From Porphyra umbilicalis (Eukaryota > Rhodophyta > Bangiophyceae > Bangiales > Bangiaceae): a DNA stretch of 64,000 nt. The DNA lies in contig KV918783.1 in NCBI GenBank assembly GCA_002049455.2, positions 394,617 through 458,616 on the forward strand, read 5' to 3'. Positions 1 to 10,849 of this stretch are shown here, piece after piece (position 1 is the stretch's first letter; each line of letters opens with the position of its first letter). The notes beneath the pieces are model-generated. The model had not been told where the DNA came from and made no database searches. It was given only the letters and a program-made list of their open reading frames with translations. The translations under genes were made by a program, and so were the position numbers.

Positions 1-304
1 TCGGCCGCGTCCTCTGCCCCTGGCGGTGGGGGACTCGTTGTCGCCAGCGGCGACGGCGTCGGCTGTCGCAGCGGCCGCTGAGGAGGAAGGGGGACCGCCA
101 CCGTCCCCGCCTCCACCGGCGGCCGCTGCACCCCCTCCATGTCCGTCCCCGCCTGGGCCGGCGGTGGGTGCACGCCCTCCATCGCCGACTCCGCTTCCGC
201 CGCCGCGGCCGCCGTCGGCGGCCGCGGCTCCGGCTGTGTTGCCAGATCCACTCCCGTGAGCGGCCGCTGAGGCGGCCGCTCCGTGACCTGATCGGCTGGG
301 CCAC
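1..304. other. GC-rich leader, no gene seen
   Basis: This stretch is dominated by CCG/GGC trinucleotide runs and NotI-like GCGGCCGC motifs. A short 77-codon frame from 26 to 259 begins at a GTG and is almost purely Ala/Pro, which is what such composition gives by chance. I see no supported gene. Confidence 0.5.
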
Positions 305-2086
305 GTGACGCCGCGGGACTCTGCGTCGCCGCCATCGCCTCGTGTAGCGTCAGAGGCCGGGAGACCGGCGGTGGCTGCAGCGACAGCCTGTTCAGCCCCG
401 CGCACCTCTGCAACCCCTGCTCCGCGGCCGCCGGGAGGGCAGCGCCCTCCGAGTGCTCCGCGCCTGCCCGCCCCGCGGCCGCGGACTGCAAACCCGGCAT
501 CGGCGTCGACGGTAGCGTCTCCGACGCCGCGTTCACCGTATCCGCTGGCGCCGATTGGTCCGCCGAGTGCATGTCCACGTCCGCGGCCTCGCCCAAGCCC
601 CGATTACCCCCCCGCGACGAGGTTGTATCCGCGGCCTGCGACGCTGCAGCTTGGAGGGGCCTCGAAATCTCCGTCAGCGCGTCGGTCTGCGGCCGTGGCG
701 GCGGCGTCGGGGGCCGCCCGATCGGCGGCCCCGCCGGCCGCGGCCGAGGAGGCGGCAGGTGACCTTGTCTCATCTGCTGCCGCCCGTGCCGCCGCGACTC
801 CCACCAATTGCTCTCCTGCAGGCAGTCCGGACTGCCCTCCCGCAGCAGCCATTGCGCAGTCCGGTCCCCGTTGTGCGCTCTGCGGGCAAGCTCCTGCAGC
901 TCCCGCAATTCCCCCGCGTCCACCGGTGGAGTTGGTGGCCGCGCTCGCTCCGAGAGACTTGGCGGACTGGATGTTCCGACAGGTGGCCACGTCGGCGCAG
1001 GTGGTCCTTGACGCGGCGGGCTTGGGGGACTCGGCGGCCGCTGGGGCGACGGCCGCCGGGTTGCAGAGGGTGGACCTTGACCAAGTGGGCTTGGCGGCCG
1101 CGCCGGGGGCGGCCGCCAGGCGGACCCAGATGCGCCTTGACAAGGGGGGCTCCCCAGACCCGATGATGACGGCCGGACTTGGTCACGGGGCGCACTTGCT
1201 CGAGGTGGGCTCGCCGGTGGCTGCCAGCCTCGCGACGGCTGGCATGCGCGAGTGGAACTCGGCGGCCGCTGCGGCGACGGCCGCCAATCGGGGGGACGCA
1301 GGCCTTGACGGCGCGGGCTCGGCGGCCGCTGCGGCGGCGGCCGCCAATCGGGGGGACGCAGGCCTTGACGGGGCGGGCTCGGCAGCCGCTGCGGCGGCGG
1401 CCGCCAATCGGGGGGACGCAGGCCTTGACGGCGCGGGCTCGGCGGCCGCTGCGGCGACGGCCGCCAATCGGGGGGACGCAGGCCTTGACGAAGCGGGCTC
1501 GGCGGCCGCTGCGGCGGCGGCCGCCAATCGGGGGGACGCAGGCCTTGACGAAGCGGGCTCGGCGGCCGCTGCGGCGGCGGCCGCCAATCGGGGGGACGCA
1601 GGCCTTGACGAAGCGGGCTCGGCGGCCGCTGCGGCGGCGGCCGCCAATCGGGGGCACGCAGGCCTTGACGAAGCGGGCTCGGCGGCCGCTGCGGCGGCGG
1701 CCGCCAATCGGGGGGACGCGGGTCTTGACGATGCGGGCTCGGCGGTCCTGACGGCAGTGGACCGAGGCAAGGAGGGTGTACAGGTTGAGGTGGTGGCGCC
1801 TCGGCCCCAGATGCTCGTGGTGGAGCCTCTGATATGGGCCGAGTGCGCGCCGCCCACGGACACGGGCAGGATGGCGCGCACAGGGGATGATCGTCACCGA
1901 CGCCCAGCGTGCGTCGGCACATACGGCAGAACTGCCGCAGACCGCGCCGGCGCTCCGTTTTTGAGATCGGACGCGGCGCGGGAAGAACAATGCTGCCGCA
2001 ACGGCCGGTCCTCGCACAGTCCGACGCCTCGTGGGCAGGGAGCGAAAGGCGGCCGCTTCTGCACAGAGCGGCCGCCAAAAAGGTGA
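305..2086 (+). CDS. Ala-rich open frame containing a 20-residue tandem repeat, hypothetical
   Basis: An uninterrupted frame of about 593 codons runs here, but the 5' boundary at 305 is a GTG. The first ATG in frame is at 971, giving about 372 residues. The centre is eight copies of a 20-residue unit of the form SAAAAAAAANRGDAGLDEAG, encoded by exact 60-bp DNA repeats (1261-1740). Copy differences are mostly Gly/Glu/Asp or Ala/Thr changes at two positions, and none creates a stop. More degenerate copies seem to precede the array from about 960. I recognise no domain, signal peptide or membrane segment. The opposite strand is also open for about 500 codons across the same repeats, so open frame alone is weak evidence. 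It may be a real low-complexity protein or only a GC-rich minisatellite. Confidence 0.3.
   Translation: MTPRDSASPPSPRVASEAGRPAVAAATACSAPRTSATPAPRPPGGQRPPSAPRLPAPRPRTANPASASTVASPTPRSPYPLAPIGPPSACPRPRPRPSPDYPPATRLYPRPATLQLGGASKSPSARRSAAVAAASGAARSAAPPAAAEEAAGDLVSSAAARAAATPTNCSPAGSPDCPPAAAIAQSGPRCALCGQAPAAPAIPPRPPVELVAALAPRDLADWMFRQVATSAQVVLDAAGLGDSAAAGATAAGLQRVDLDQVGLAAAPGAAARRTQMRLDKGGSPDPMMTAGLGHGAHLLEVGSPVAASLATAGMREWNSAAAAATAANRGDAGLDGAGSAAAAAAAANRGDAGLDGAGSAAAAAAAANRGDAGLDGAGSAAAAATAANRGDAGLDEAGSAAAAAAAANRGDAGLDEAGSAAAAAAAANRGDAGLDEAGSAAAAAAAANRGHAGLDEAGSAAAAAAAANRGDAGLDDAGSAVLTAVDRGKEGVQVEVVAPRPQMLVVEPLIWAECAPPTDTGRMARTGDDRHRRPACVGTYGRTAADRAGAPFLRSDAAREEQCCRNGRSSHSPTPRGQGAKGGRFCTERPPKR
1261..1740 (+). 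repeat. 60-bp minisatellite, 8 copies
   Basis: Eight consecutive 60-bp units occur in exact register. Each carries GGCGGCCGCTGCGG near its start and GGCCTTGACG near its end. Substitutions between copies are few and no indels are seen, so a reading frame would be kept. Diverged copies appear upstream between about 960 and 1260. Confidence 0.95.
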
Positions 2087-3000
2087 GGCAGCCCGCCTTC
2101 CGCCGCACCCTCGTCCAAAAACGGTCGGGACCAGCGGCGGGCACAGAGAAAGACGGCCGTCAAGAGCAGCGCACACGCGCACACGGTGCCGCCGCGGCCG
2201 CCAACGACAACGGCGGCCGCGAAAAAGCGCGCGGACACGCACGTCCTCCCTCCCGTGATGCAACGCGGCCGCCAACGACAACGGCGGCCGCTACAAAGCC
2301 CGCGCGCTCGACGTCTCCTCTCCCGCGCTGCAACGGCGGCCGCTGGCGACGATGGCGGCCGCACGCACGTACGCGGATGCACAATGCTCCTCTCTCGGCG
2401 CCGAACGGGTCACGGCCCCGGTGCGGTTGCCCCCGGCGCTGCCACCCCGCCCACAAATGGTCCACAAACAGAGTCTGCCCCCAACGCAAGCGACCGTTCG
2501 AGACGATGCGCGGCGCCCCCACCCTGCCACTACCTAGACGATGACAGAGGGGCCCGCAGGGCTTCACCGCGGCCGTTCTCGACGGTCTCGCAGGTGGCAC
2601 AACCCCACCGTACGCCCCAAAAACAGGCGGCCGCCCTCGATTGCCCCCTCGCTCGGGGGGAATCGGGCGGCCGCCTTTCTTGCCTGTCACGCTCAGGGGC
2701 CCTGCAGGCCACGCCAAGCGTGGCACGCGTGGCCCGCAGGCCTCGCTCAAACGCCACAGAGCTCCCTGCGCGACATGTGGCGCCCAGTCGGCCGTTCACG
2801 GTGGACGGCCAATCGAGGGTGTGGCCGGGGAGGTGCACAGCGAGAGTGCGTCTGACCAATGAGCATGCGGATCGCTGACACGAAAATCGGAGGGGGTCGC
2901 ACGATTCTGCGGCTCCGCAAGGGACGCGATCGTGCGTGGCCCCTGCCGCGTCTCGGCAGCCTTGCAGGCCGGGCCGCCCGACCGCCGCAGGCGGCCGCGT
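2087..3000. repeat. GCGGCCGC-rich dispersed short repeats
   Basis: Short imperfect repeats recur here, for example a motif reading GCGGCCGCCAACGACAACGG near 2196 and again near 2266. The palindromic core GCGGCCGC or CGGCCG appears many times. Open frames exist on both strands but show no recognisable protein. I see no gene. Confidence 0.5.
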
Positions 3001-5660
3001 GGGAGCCCGCCCTGCGTCACGGTGACCGGCGGACACCACGCGGCCGCCTCACAGGCGCTTCAGAACAGAATGCTCCAGTGTCGATCGAGGCGAAAGCGCC
3101 ACCAGATTGCACGCATGCTGTACGTCTGCCGGCTGAACGGACCAATGAGAGACCTACAAATCACTGCTGTCAGTCGCGAGATGCGACAGCGCCGCGAGAT
3201 GATGCGAGATGCTGCCAACGTGTCTCCGACATTTGTGCGTTTGACCTCGTCGTGTCTACTCGATCGGAAGAATTTGCAGCCATTTGAAGCCTATCGCGCT
3301 GCGTGTCTCACTTGACCGGCTTATTTGCTGACGATTGGGGTCCAGATCAGCGTGATCGCGAGGTCGATCGATGGCCTGTTTGCTTGAAATGTCGCACTGG
3401 ACTGTCGGAATGTGGACATCTCACGGGAAAGCCGCTCGCAAGCTCCAGTTCGCAGGTCGACAACCCAGCAACGTCACCTTCTCCGTTTCCCATACACTGC
3501 GATCTGCCGACAGAAGAAAACAAGTACTCTGGATCCGAGCGGAGCGGGTTCGCAGAGCCTGCGCATATCGCTGCCGAAACGCTTTTGGCCACTCATAGGC
3601 GCACACGTTGCGCTCTTAAACGGTTCGCAGATCGTTCGCAACCGACGTTGTTGGGTGTGCTCTGAGGGGATCATTTGATCCTCTGAGGATCAATTGATCC
3701 TCATATGAGGCACCTCAAAAAAGAACCTTCCAGACGTCCGCTCTGTTTTTTTTCGATACAGGCGAACGCAGCGTGCCCGTCTTACCCGTCGGACTGTTCA
3801 AGGGCACCTGAGGGCACAAAAACGTGCACGGCAAGGAAGAAAGATTCCTTTTTTTCGCGTAAGTAGGATCAATTGATCCTCAAGATCATGGGAATAGACA
3901 CTAGAGTTTCCTGTCTTGGCGGCCAGCGTCCCATGTGTTGGGAAGGTAACTGGTGCTACCAGCCAATGGGAGCGTCCCCTTAGCACTATTAGCGCCAGCC
4001 AATAGATTCAGCTCGTTTCATGCGCATCGGTGTTTGATTGGACCGCAAGACGTCGCACCAGAGCCGCACATGAAAAACACGTATGCGAGACGTAGCCCCC
4101 ATTGAGCATGAGTTTAATCACTATTGGCTTCCAACTTGAACCACAACCACTAATAATATGATTCGTTGGGCAGATCTCACTCAAAGGAAACTGGCGTCCG
4201 TGAGAATAGCTCGGCTGGACGAAATTGCAGCGCGAAGGAACGTCTCAGTGCACGTCTATCGGTTCCCAAAATCGCCAGATTACTGTTCTTGACACTGGTA
4301 CCAGTTCTCAGCAACTCCGTCGTGAGTGGGAAGTCCACAGTGTTTACATATGAAATCGGGTTCCTGGGGATGCTCCGGAACCGCCTATAGCGCAGTTCAC
4401 GCGTTTTTTATAAAACAAACAAAGAGTTCTTGAGCAGTCTGAGTCATTCCACTAAACTCATGAGCTCATCGGCTGTCCCACGACGCTTTGTGCAGCTCAA
4501 ACGGAGCACTCCTGGACCAGAAAAGCCCATTTTTTACCCCGGGAAAAAAGCAGCGAAAAGTACATGGCTGGATGGCTGTAATTCGGCGTTCACAAAGTCC
4601 TTGGGGAGTGATTCTGAGCGGAGCGTCTCGCTCCCCGGTCACCACCAGGATCGCGGTCCAGAGGTCACCCCGACGCATCCCGGAGCTCCGTAGTGGCCGT
4701 GTGGGTCGGTTTCTCGGGCAAGGTCGACAAAGAGGTGTGATCAGGACATCTGCAGATGCCTCAGGCTATAGAGCATCTCAGCTGAGATGCTTCATAGCCC
4801 GAGGTTCGCGGTCGCGTTGTTCTGTGCGGGGTTCTTAGGGCTATCCATCACCCCCCGCACCCCCAGGCCTTGAAGCCATCACAGCGCAAGTCTGTACCAG
4901 TGCCGTAGGTACCAGCACAGCCTTACACATCATATTTTCATCCAGCTGATAGACCCTGCACCCCCTGCAGCCATCCCCTCCCCTCCCATCCGCCCCCCTT
5001 TCTTCCCCACGCGTTCACCCTCCGTTCCATCGGCTGTCCTCGGCCTGCAGTCTTTCCCCCCCCCCTTCCCTCCTGCTTTGTCCTGGCCCCCTGCTCAAAT
5101 GCTGGTTTTCAGCAACCCTCTGTGTCTCCTGGCGCTACCAGAGGTACTCCAACAACTCATGTGCCCCTCCTCTGCGAAGCGTCCTGTGCTGCAAAGGCTC
5201 CTTGCGCGGTCCACAAGCACCTTCGTGTGGTGGAAGGCGACACCAGGATAGAAGTAGGGGCTCCCCGATGGCCAAATACTCCGTTCTCAAATGAGCATAA
5301 TTGCTGTAATGTGCGATTCCGACCCGTTCTTGTACAAGAAATCATTGTGTCAGGCGCAGCACGGCCGGGTGACGGCAGCGGCTGCAGCGGGCCCACTGTC
5401 TGTCCGTCCGTGCTGGTCGAAGACGTGAAGCTTGCCCTGCTGGATGAAAAGAGCCACACACACCCTGCCGACGAGCTTAAAAAAGTAGTAACTACACAAT
5501 GCTAAAAAAGAACTTCGCCTGCTGTCAAATCAAGTCTGCCCCTGTCTTCCCCGATGTCTTGGATGCACCTTTCCGCACCGGAACTATTCGTCACCATTTT
5601 CGAACTCACCAAAAATATTATAAATATACTGAAAGCTCATTGAGATTAACTTTGATAAAA
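3000..5660. other. Anonymous intergenic DNA
   Basis: Base composition falls to more balanced values and open frames are short. The region holds palindromes (see 3667-3702 and 3865-3880), a self-complementary segment near 4765-4800 (AGCATCTCAGCTGAGATGCT) and C-rich tracts around 4960-5090. I see no gene, RNA or transposon end that I can support. Confidence 0.5.
3667..3880. repeat. Cluster of GGATCAATTGATCC palindromes
   Basis: A perfect 18-bp palindrome GAGGATCAATTGATCCTC lies at 3685-3702, directly preceded by a near-palindromic copy at 3667-3684. The core returns at 3865-3880 as AGGATCAATTGATCCT. The spacing suggests remains of a small inverted-repeat element, but I find no target duplication. 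Confidence 0.6.
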
Positions 5661-5759
5661 AAGTGGTGCTAGGAATACATGGGGGCTACTCATATTTTGA
5701 AGTTAGTTCCGACCACGTGTGGCCCCTTTGTGGGCCATTCGAGGCCCCATTCAAAGCTT

Positions 5760-6450
5760 TTCTGGGTCTTATTCAAACATGTTTCCGCGTCCCCAACACA
5801 TGGGGAGGGGGCCGCCGCCGCCGGCACCGACGTCGGCGCCACACCGGCCCCGGGTGCCCGCTCGCCGTCGTCGCGCTGCGGCGCGGCGTTGCGTCTCGGC
5901 CTCCCGCTCCCTGATGCCACACCGCCCCCACTCCCCACTGCCGCATCTCCCCTGTTTTCTGGGGCAACCGGACGTCGGGGCGGCGGCCGGCGGCCGTTTT
6001 CCCGGCCGGGGGTGGGCGCGGCACGCTGCTGCTGGGCTGGCGACTGGCGCCTCCCCGCTCCCCTGCCTCCTCCCCTCGCCCCGCTTTCCCAACCTGTTCT
6101 TCCTCACACTCCCCCCCCCACCCCCCGGCACCGGGGCGGCCGCCGGCGGCGGTTGCCACTGCCCGGGGCGGGCGGCGGCGGGCTGCTGCTGGCCTGGCGG
6201 CTGGTGGCTCCCCGCTCTCCCGCCTCCTCCCCTCGCCCCGCTTTCCTAGCTGCTGCTCCTTCCGCTCCCCCCGCCGCCCCCTCGGCGTCGGGGCGGCCGC
6301 CGGGGGCAGTTGCCACGACAGGAGGCGGGCGGCGGCGCGCCGCTGCTCGACTGGCGGCTCCACGCTCCCCGCCTCCCCACCACTTTGCGGCTGCTCGTGG
6401 GATTTCTCCACTGCTATGTCGCGGTCGATTCCTGCCATGAGCGGCCATGG
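5760..6450. other. CCG-rich low-complexity tract, no gene seen
   Basis: GCC/CCG-rich sequence with internal near-repeats of about 110-150 bp, each containing a GGGCGGCNGCCGG-like block followed by CCCGCTCCCC and TCCCCTCGCCCCGCTTTCC. All six frames are long and give Pro/Arg/Ala-rich peptides, so none is taken as coding. Confidence 0.5.
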
Positions 6451-6605
6451 CGCCCCCGCTGGGCTCCTACGCCACCGGGATTTGCCGGTCGGGCCCATCA
6501 CCGCCACGCCAGCGGCGGTTTTTTGCAACCTCCGGCTCGCCTGTACACCCGCGGTTTCCTCCGACGTTGCACCATGGGGACCCCCTGTCGCTTGGCGCAA
6601 TGCAT

Positions 6606-9600
6606 TGTTTAATGGTGAGGATGGAGAAACCTGTGGAGTACACCGGCGTATGGTCCTCTACGGACACCCCGGTGGGCGGGCTACCAATGGGGGACGACGG
6701 CGACGGCTCAAGCGGCGCGGCAGCGCCCGAGATGGGGCAGCGGCGACGTGGCGGCGTGCACGGCCTGGGGGGTCGCCGAAAGCGGACCGGTCGCAACACC
6801 CTGGACAAGCTCGAGGAAGGCTACCTGCGCGCCCTGGCGTCGACGCTGTCCGACTACGGGCTCGATCGTTGGATCTTCGAATACTTCCAGGGGTCCATCC
6901 TGCCGCACTACACGTCCGCGCTTGAGAGCTTTGTGCAAGGGGCGCACGACGGCGCCTTCCGTGGGGAGGTGTGGCACATGGAGGCCTTTGTCGGCGCCGT
7001 CGCGCGGTTCAACAAGAATGATCAACCAAAGTCGGGCAACCGGGAGGGAGTGAGCTGTTGGGTCGCATCGCATGGGAACATTGCCTGCACGTGCATGGGA
7101 AGCACCAAGTACGAGGCCGGCTTAGATCCCAAGGCGGTTACCGTCCCGCACTCGCGGTGCTCGCACGCTTCCGCGTTCTTGCGCGCCGTCACCACCCTCG
7201 CCGACGCCTCGGGTGAGCCGCCTCGGTCGCTGCTTATGTACTTTGGGGAGCGCTTTCAAGAGCCGGGCGTGCGACCGGCCGTGTCGGTCGGTCGCGCCAA
7301 GACGCTGGCCGGTGGCAAGACAAACTACCTGGACGAGATTGAGGTGTACGACACGGGCAACCTGCCGGTGGCGATTGTAGTGTCTGGCACAGGGCTGCGG
7401 CGAGTGCCGGCGCGGATCAAGTGCGCGCGCGATGCCACGCGGTGCTGCTACTTCGACTTGTCCCGGTCAACGTCGTGCTCCCACGTCCTGCAGACGCGGG
7501 CACTACGGCAGAGCGATGCTACGCGGCGGCCGAAGCGCGTCCCTGCTCGGGCGCGCCCGCCCGAGCAGGGACAGGCGACTCCAAGCCGCAGTACACCTCT
7601 GTGTCGCAGCGGCGAATATCCGCCTTCAATTGCAAGCGGAGAATCCTCGTGGACGTGAAAGTTTTTGATCACGCGCGGCGGAAGCAGCCGTACACCATCC
7701 CGGCGCCCACGCAATGCTGCAAGTGCGGGGCGGCGAGGGGCGCCGCCGAGTCCAAGCCGGCGCCCGAGGGCACAATGTTGTCGCACATGGGCTTTGTCAC
7801 CATGATCCTGGACGGCTACAAGTGCACCTGTTGCATGGTGTGGGTTTGCGCGGACGGCCGGGAGGAGGGCATCGTGATCCTGTCGCCCGCCACGGAGGCA
7901 ACGGCGTCCCTGGTCCGCCACTTTTGCCAAGATGTGTCGCTGGAGGGCGACCCCTTCACCAAGGTTTTCCGCAGTTGGTGGGTCCTAGCCAAGGGGCGGT
8001 CGGCGGCGGGGGTGATGCGGTCGGTCTCCGCGTCGCGGAGCCGCCGAACCATCTTGCGGTTGATGTCGACCGGGCTGGCGCTGATGGGAAAAAACCCGCC
8101 CGACTGGCCCTTCAACTGTGGGGACTGCTGCGACGGCGAGCGGTTTCGCGTCGTCACGGTGGATGGGATCTGGGTCGGCTACCTGAAGCGGCTGGTTGCC
8201 AACTACGACAAGGCGTACAGCGAGGGGTGCGCGCCGGACAAGGAGCTGCTGCAAGTCGCCAGCCTCATCACCAGCGAGTGGGTCCGTCGATTCTTGCGGC
8301 TCTGCCTCAACCACCCTAAGGAGGCCGTCGCCGTCACGGACGACCAGCGCAAGACGGCGTGCGTGGCACTTTCCATCCTCTGCCTCGTCGCCGTCTCGCC
8401 GTCGTTTGTGTCGAGCACCCGTGTGTGCACCGCACCCGTCTCGGTCCGTGTCCGGGCCATGCTGTCGGAGCTGTGGCACCTGCCAACCTGCTCGGTCAGC
8501 TTGGCCAAGGGGCATCTCGCCGCCACCACCAAGGTTATCACGGCAGCGGTTGCGGCGCAACGGCCAGTGGCAGACACCTCGGCGGAGCTGCAGCTTCAAG
8601 CGTCTCTGCGCCAGTGACTGGCGACACCCCGGCCAGCAAACCGCAATGGGCCTATGGGCATCCCTCCCGCCGGTGCTGTGCACGTGTCGGCCGCCGCCGT
8701 GCCCTTTTCTGCTGCCGGTGATCTGGGTGCTGGTGTTGGCCAGGTGCCACCCGCCGTCGTGCCCCAAGTTCCCTTCGGAGCAGGCGTTGTCCCCGTCTTC
8801 TCAACCAATTCGATTGACGGGTGGTTGTCATCGACGCGGGCGCTGCCCGACAACATGGCGCAGGGGCTCCTCTCGCTGGTCGTCGCAATCGTGGTTGACC
8901 CCGCCGTGTCGCCGTTTAAGCCACAGCATGTGGCGCCGCTACGTCGCCTCGCGGCCATTCTCCGGTTATCGTCCGCGGCGGCAGACATCGTATCGCTGAA
9001 GTCCGCCGCCACTGCCGACCCGGAGGCAGTCGTCCCTCCGGGGGTGAATTCCTCGGTGGTGGTGCTGCTCCGGGAGGTCACGATGCTGCTCGTGTTCCTG
9101 ACGTCTGGGCGTACTCGGCACTCGGCTCCCAGCCGTGGCACGCGGCGTCGCGGACAGCTTGGACGACGTTTGCGCCACCGTCGAGGCGTACCACGCCGGT
9201 AGGATGCCAGAGATTGGCTCCGCGGCGGCCGTCCAGGGGACGTGGTCGGGAGTCGGTAAGACGCCCGCGGAGATGCGCGCCTTCTTTGTTTCTGTCTTCC
9301 CACACGCGACCGACGACCCGATGCTGACCGGTATGTTCTTCCCTGGGCGGTTTCAGTGCCGTGCGTCCGCGTTTGCGACGCAGAAGAAGCCCGACACGGG
9401 GACGTGCACCAAGAACTACCAAACCGCCCGCAAGTCGTTTACCCCCGGTGTTTTTATCATTTGCTCGGCATGCTCTCACTCGCGTGTGCTCGGCTTTGTT
9501 ATTTTGGACCAACGGGAGGGCCCGCCCGCTTTGCTCAACGCCATCATCACCCGCTTTCCCGTTCTCCCCGAGTACATAGTGTATGACTTTGGATGCGGGG

Positions 9601-10070
9601 CGGTGCGGAGCGCATTGAGCAAGCTGCCTCGGGTGCTGGCTGCTTCCACTGTAACGAGCGACCAGGTCCATTTTGTCCATCATGATTGTAGCGTTGCTTT
9701 TGACCCCCGCTCGCTCGGGACGTTGACGAAGGCCAATACTGTCGCACATGAGCAGCGGAACTGGGCTATCAAGCTCCTGGCCCGTGTGCTCCGAGCGAGT
9801 GGGCAGGGCGATTACACCCGTGTGCTTGCCTACCATATGTTTGTGCACAATGTCAGAGCGCATGCCCGGTCGGCTGCCGTGGCAGCTTTGCCTGATGTGT
9901 ATGACTTTGGCCGTTTCTATTTCTCGAGAGAGGCATGTCTCTGTGGGTGTGGGCATGTGGAGGCTGTTCCCTTTGGCGAGGAGCTGGCTGTCTCGTCCTC
10001 GGAGGATGAGGAGGATGTCCCAGTGATAGGCTCCTCCTCCTCCTCGAGTGACGAAGGGGGCAGCGAATAA
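6606..10070 (+). pseudogene. KDZ/Zisupton-like DDE transposase, frame-broken
   Basis: The protein is spread over three same-strand segments: about 6606-7530, 7530-9110 (with an in-frame TGA at 8615-8617) and 9110-10070. The first segment has a SWIM-type zinc motif (ACTCMG...RCSHA, C-x-C ... C-x-H, about 7083-7180) and a second Cys/His cluster near 7435-7485. The middle segment has paired CxxC motifs (CCKCG, CTCC, CGDCC) and the Asp of VTVDGIW at 8162-8164. The third has VYDFGCG (Asp at 9585-9587), HFVHHDCS, and the Glu of AHEQRNWA at 9750-9752, followed by a Ser/Glu-rich acidic tail. The spacing D...D...E with a histidine/cysteine-rich block before the Glu is the pattern I associate with Kyakuja-Dileera-Zisupton transposases, known in fungi, algae and fish. 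Transposon ends were not found. The family call is a motif judgement. Confidence 0.6.
7541..7570. other. Perfect hairpin at the ORF junction
   Basis: Arms CCCTGCTCGGGCG (7541-7553) and CGCCCGAGCAGGG (7558-7570) are exact reverse complements separated by four bases. The hairpin sits where the transposase reading frame changes. It could be an inverted insertion, a cause of sequencing error, or (less likely) a frameshift signal. Confidence 0.85.
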
Positions 10071-10072
10071 AT
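10067..10072 (+). promoter_or_regulatory. AATAAA signal overlapping the transposase stop codon
   Basis: AATAAA overlaps the TAA stop of the KDZ-like reading frame. It could act as a polyadenylation signal, but the motif is common and I have no other evidence. Confidence 0.35.
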
Positions 10073-10849
10073 GAACTATCCTCTACATTCTTACTCTGCC
10101 GGACATTGACATTTTCTCATCGGATGCGGTGCCAGAAAAGGACTGAAGTCACCCATGACCATAGGATTTCAATGTGAAATTGACTTCGAAAGAGAAGCGG
10201 ATTGCGGTGGTCCCGGCCGGTAGGGGCAGCCGCCCGGTCGCCACGCTGCCGCGCCGTCGCCTGCCGTGGCACCCTTAATGGGTGCCCTGGTGCCCACGTA
10301 GCAGCCGCTGACCATCGTTTACTTGCAGAGCACGCTGCGTACAGGACAGAGCGGGAAGCCCGCGCCGACGGCGACGACGCGGCCTGCCGCGGCGACAGGG
10401 GCGGCACGGGCAGCGGCACGCCGGCGGAGACGGCCGGGCGGGCGCCGGCGGCAACGCCCCCGCCGGGCCGCTGGGCAACCTCTACCCCCCCCCCCACCGC
10501 GATCACCTGGAGGGTCGCGCCGCCCCCCGAGCGCGTCGCCCGCTCGGGCGGCGGCTCGACCGTTGGGGGGGGGCACGGCAGCGGCAGCCGCGACGCCGGC
10601 TGGCGCGGCCGCGACGGGCCGCCCATCGCCGCCACCCCGACGTTGAGGGAGGGAGGGAGACCGCGTGGCGTCGGCGCTGGCGGATCGTCCCGCATGACCT
10701 CCCCTACGCACGACGGGGAGAGCGCGGACCGGGTCACCCACTCTTCGCCGCTGTCAGTGGGCGCCTTGGACCGCGAGCTCGTCGTGGCGGCGGGCGGCAG
10801 CGGCAGCGGGCCGGTGTCGGCGAGGGTGGACGAGGGCGGCTCGCAGGCG
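10073..10849. other. GC-rich interval, no gene seen
   Basis: After about 130 bases of plainer sequence the tract becomes CCG/GGC-rich (about 10,340-10,700) with overlapping Ala/Pro/Arg frames on both strands. No domain is visible in any of them. Confidence 0.45.

Noticed and set aside
770-2281. Long minus-strand open frame (about 500 codons) over the 60-bp array
   Set aside because: It is a mirror of the stop-poor repeat; the Arg-rich product has no domain and both strands are equally open.
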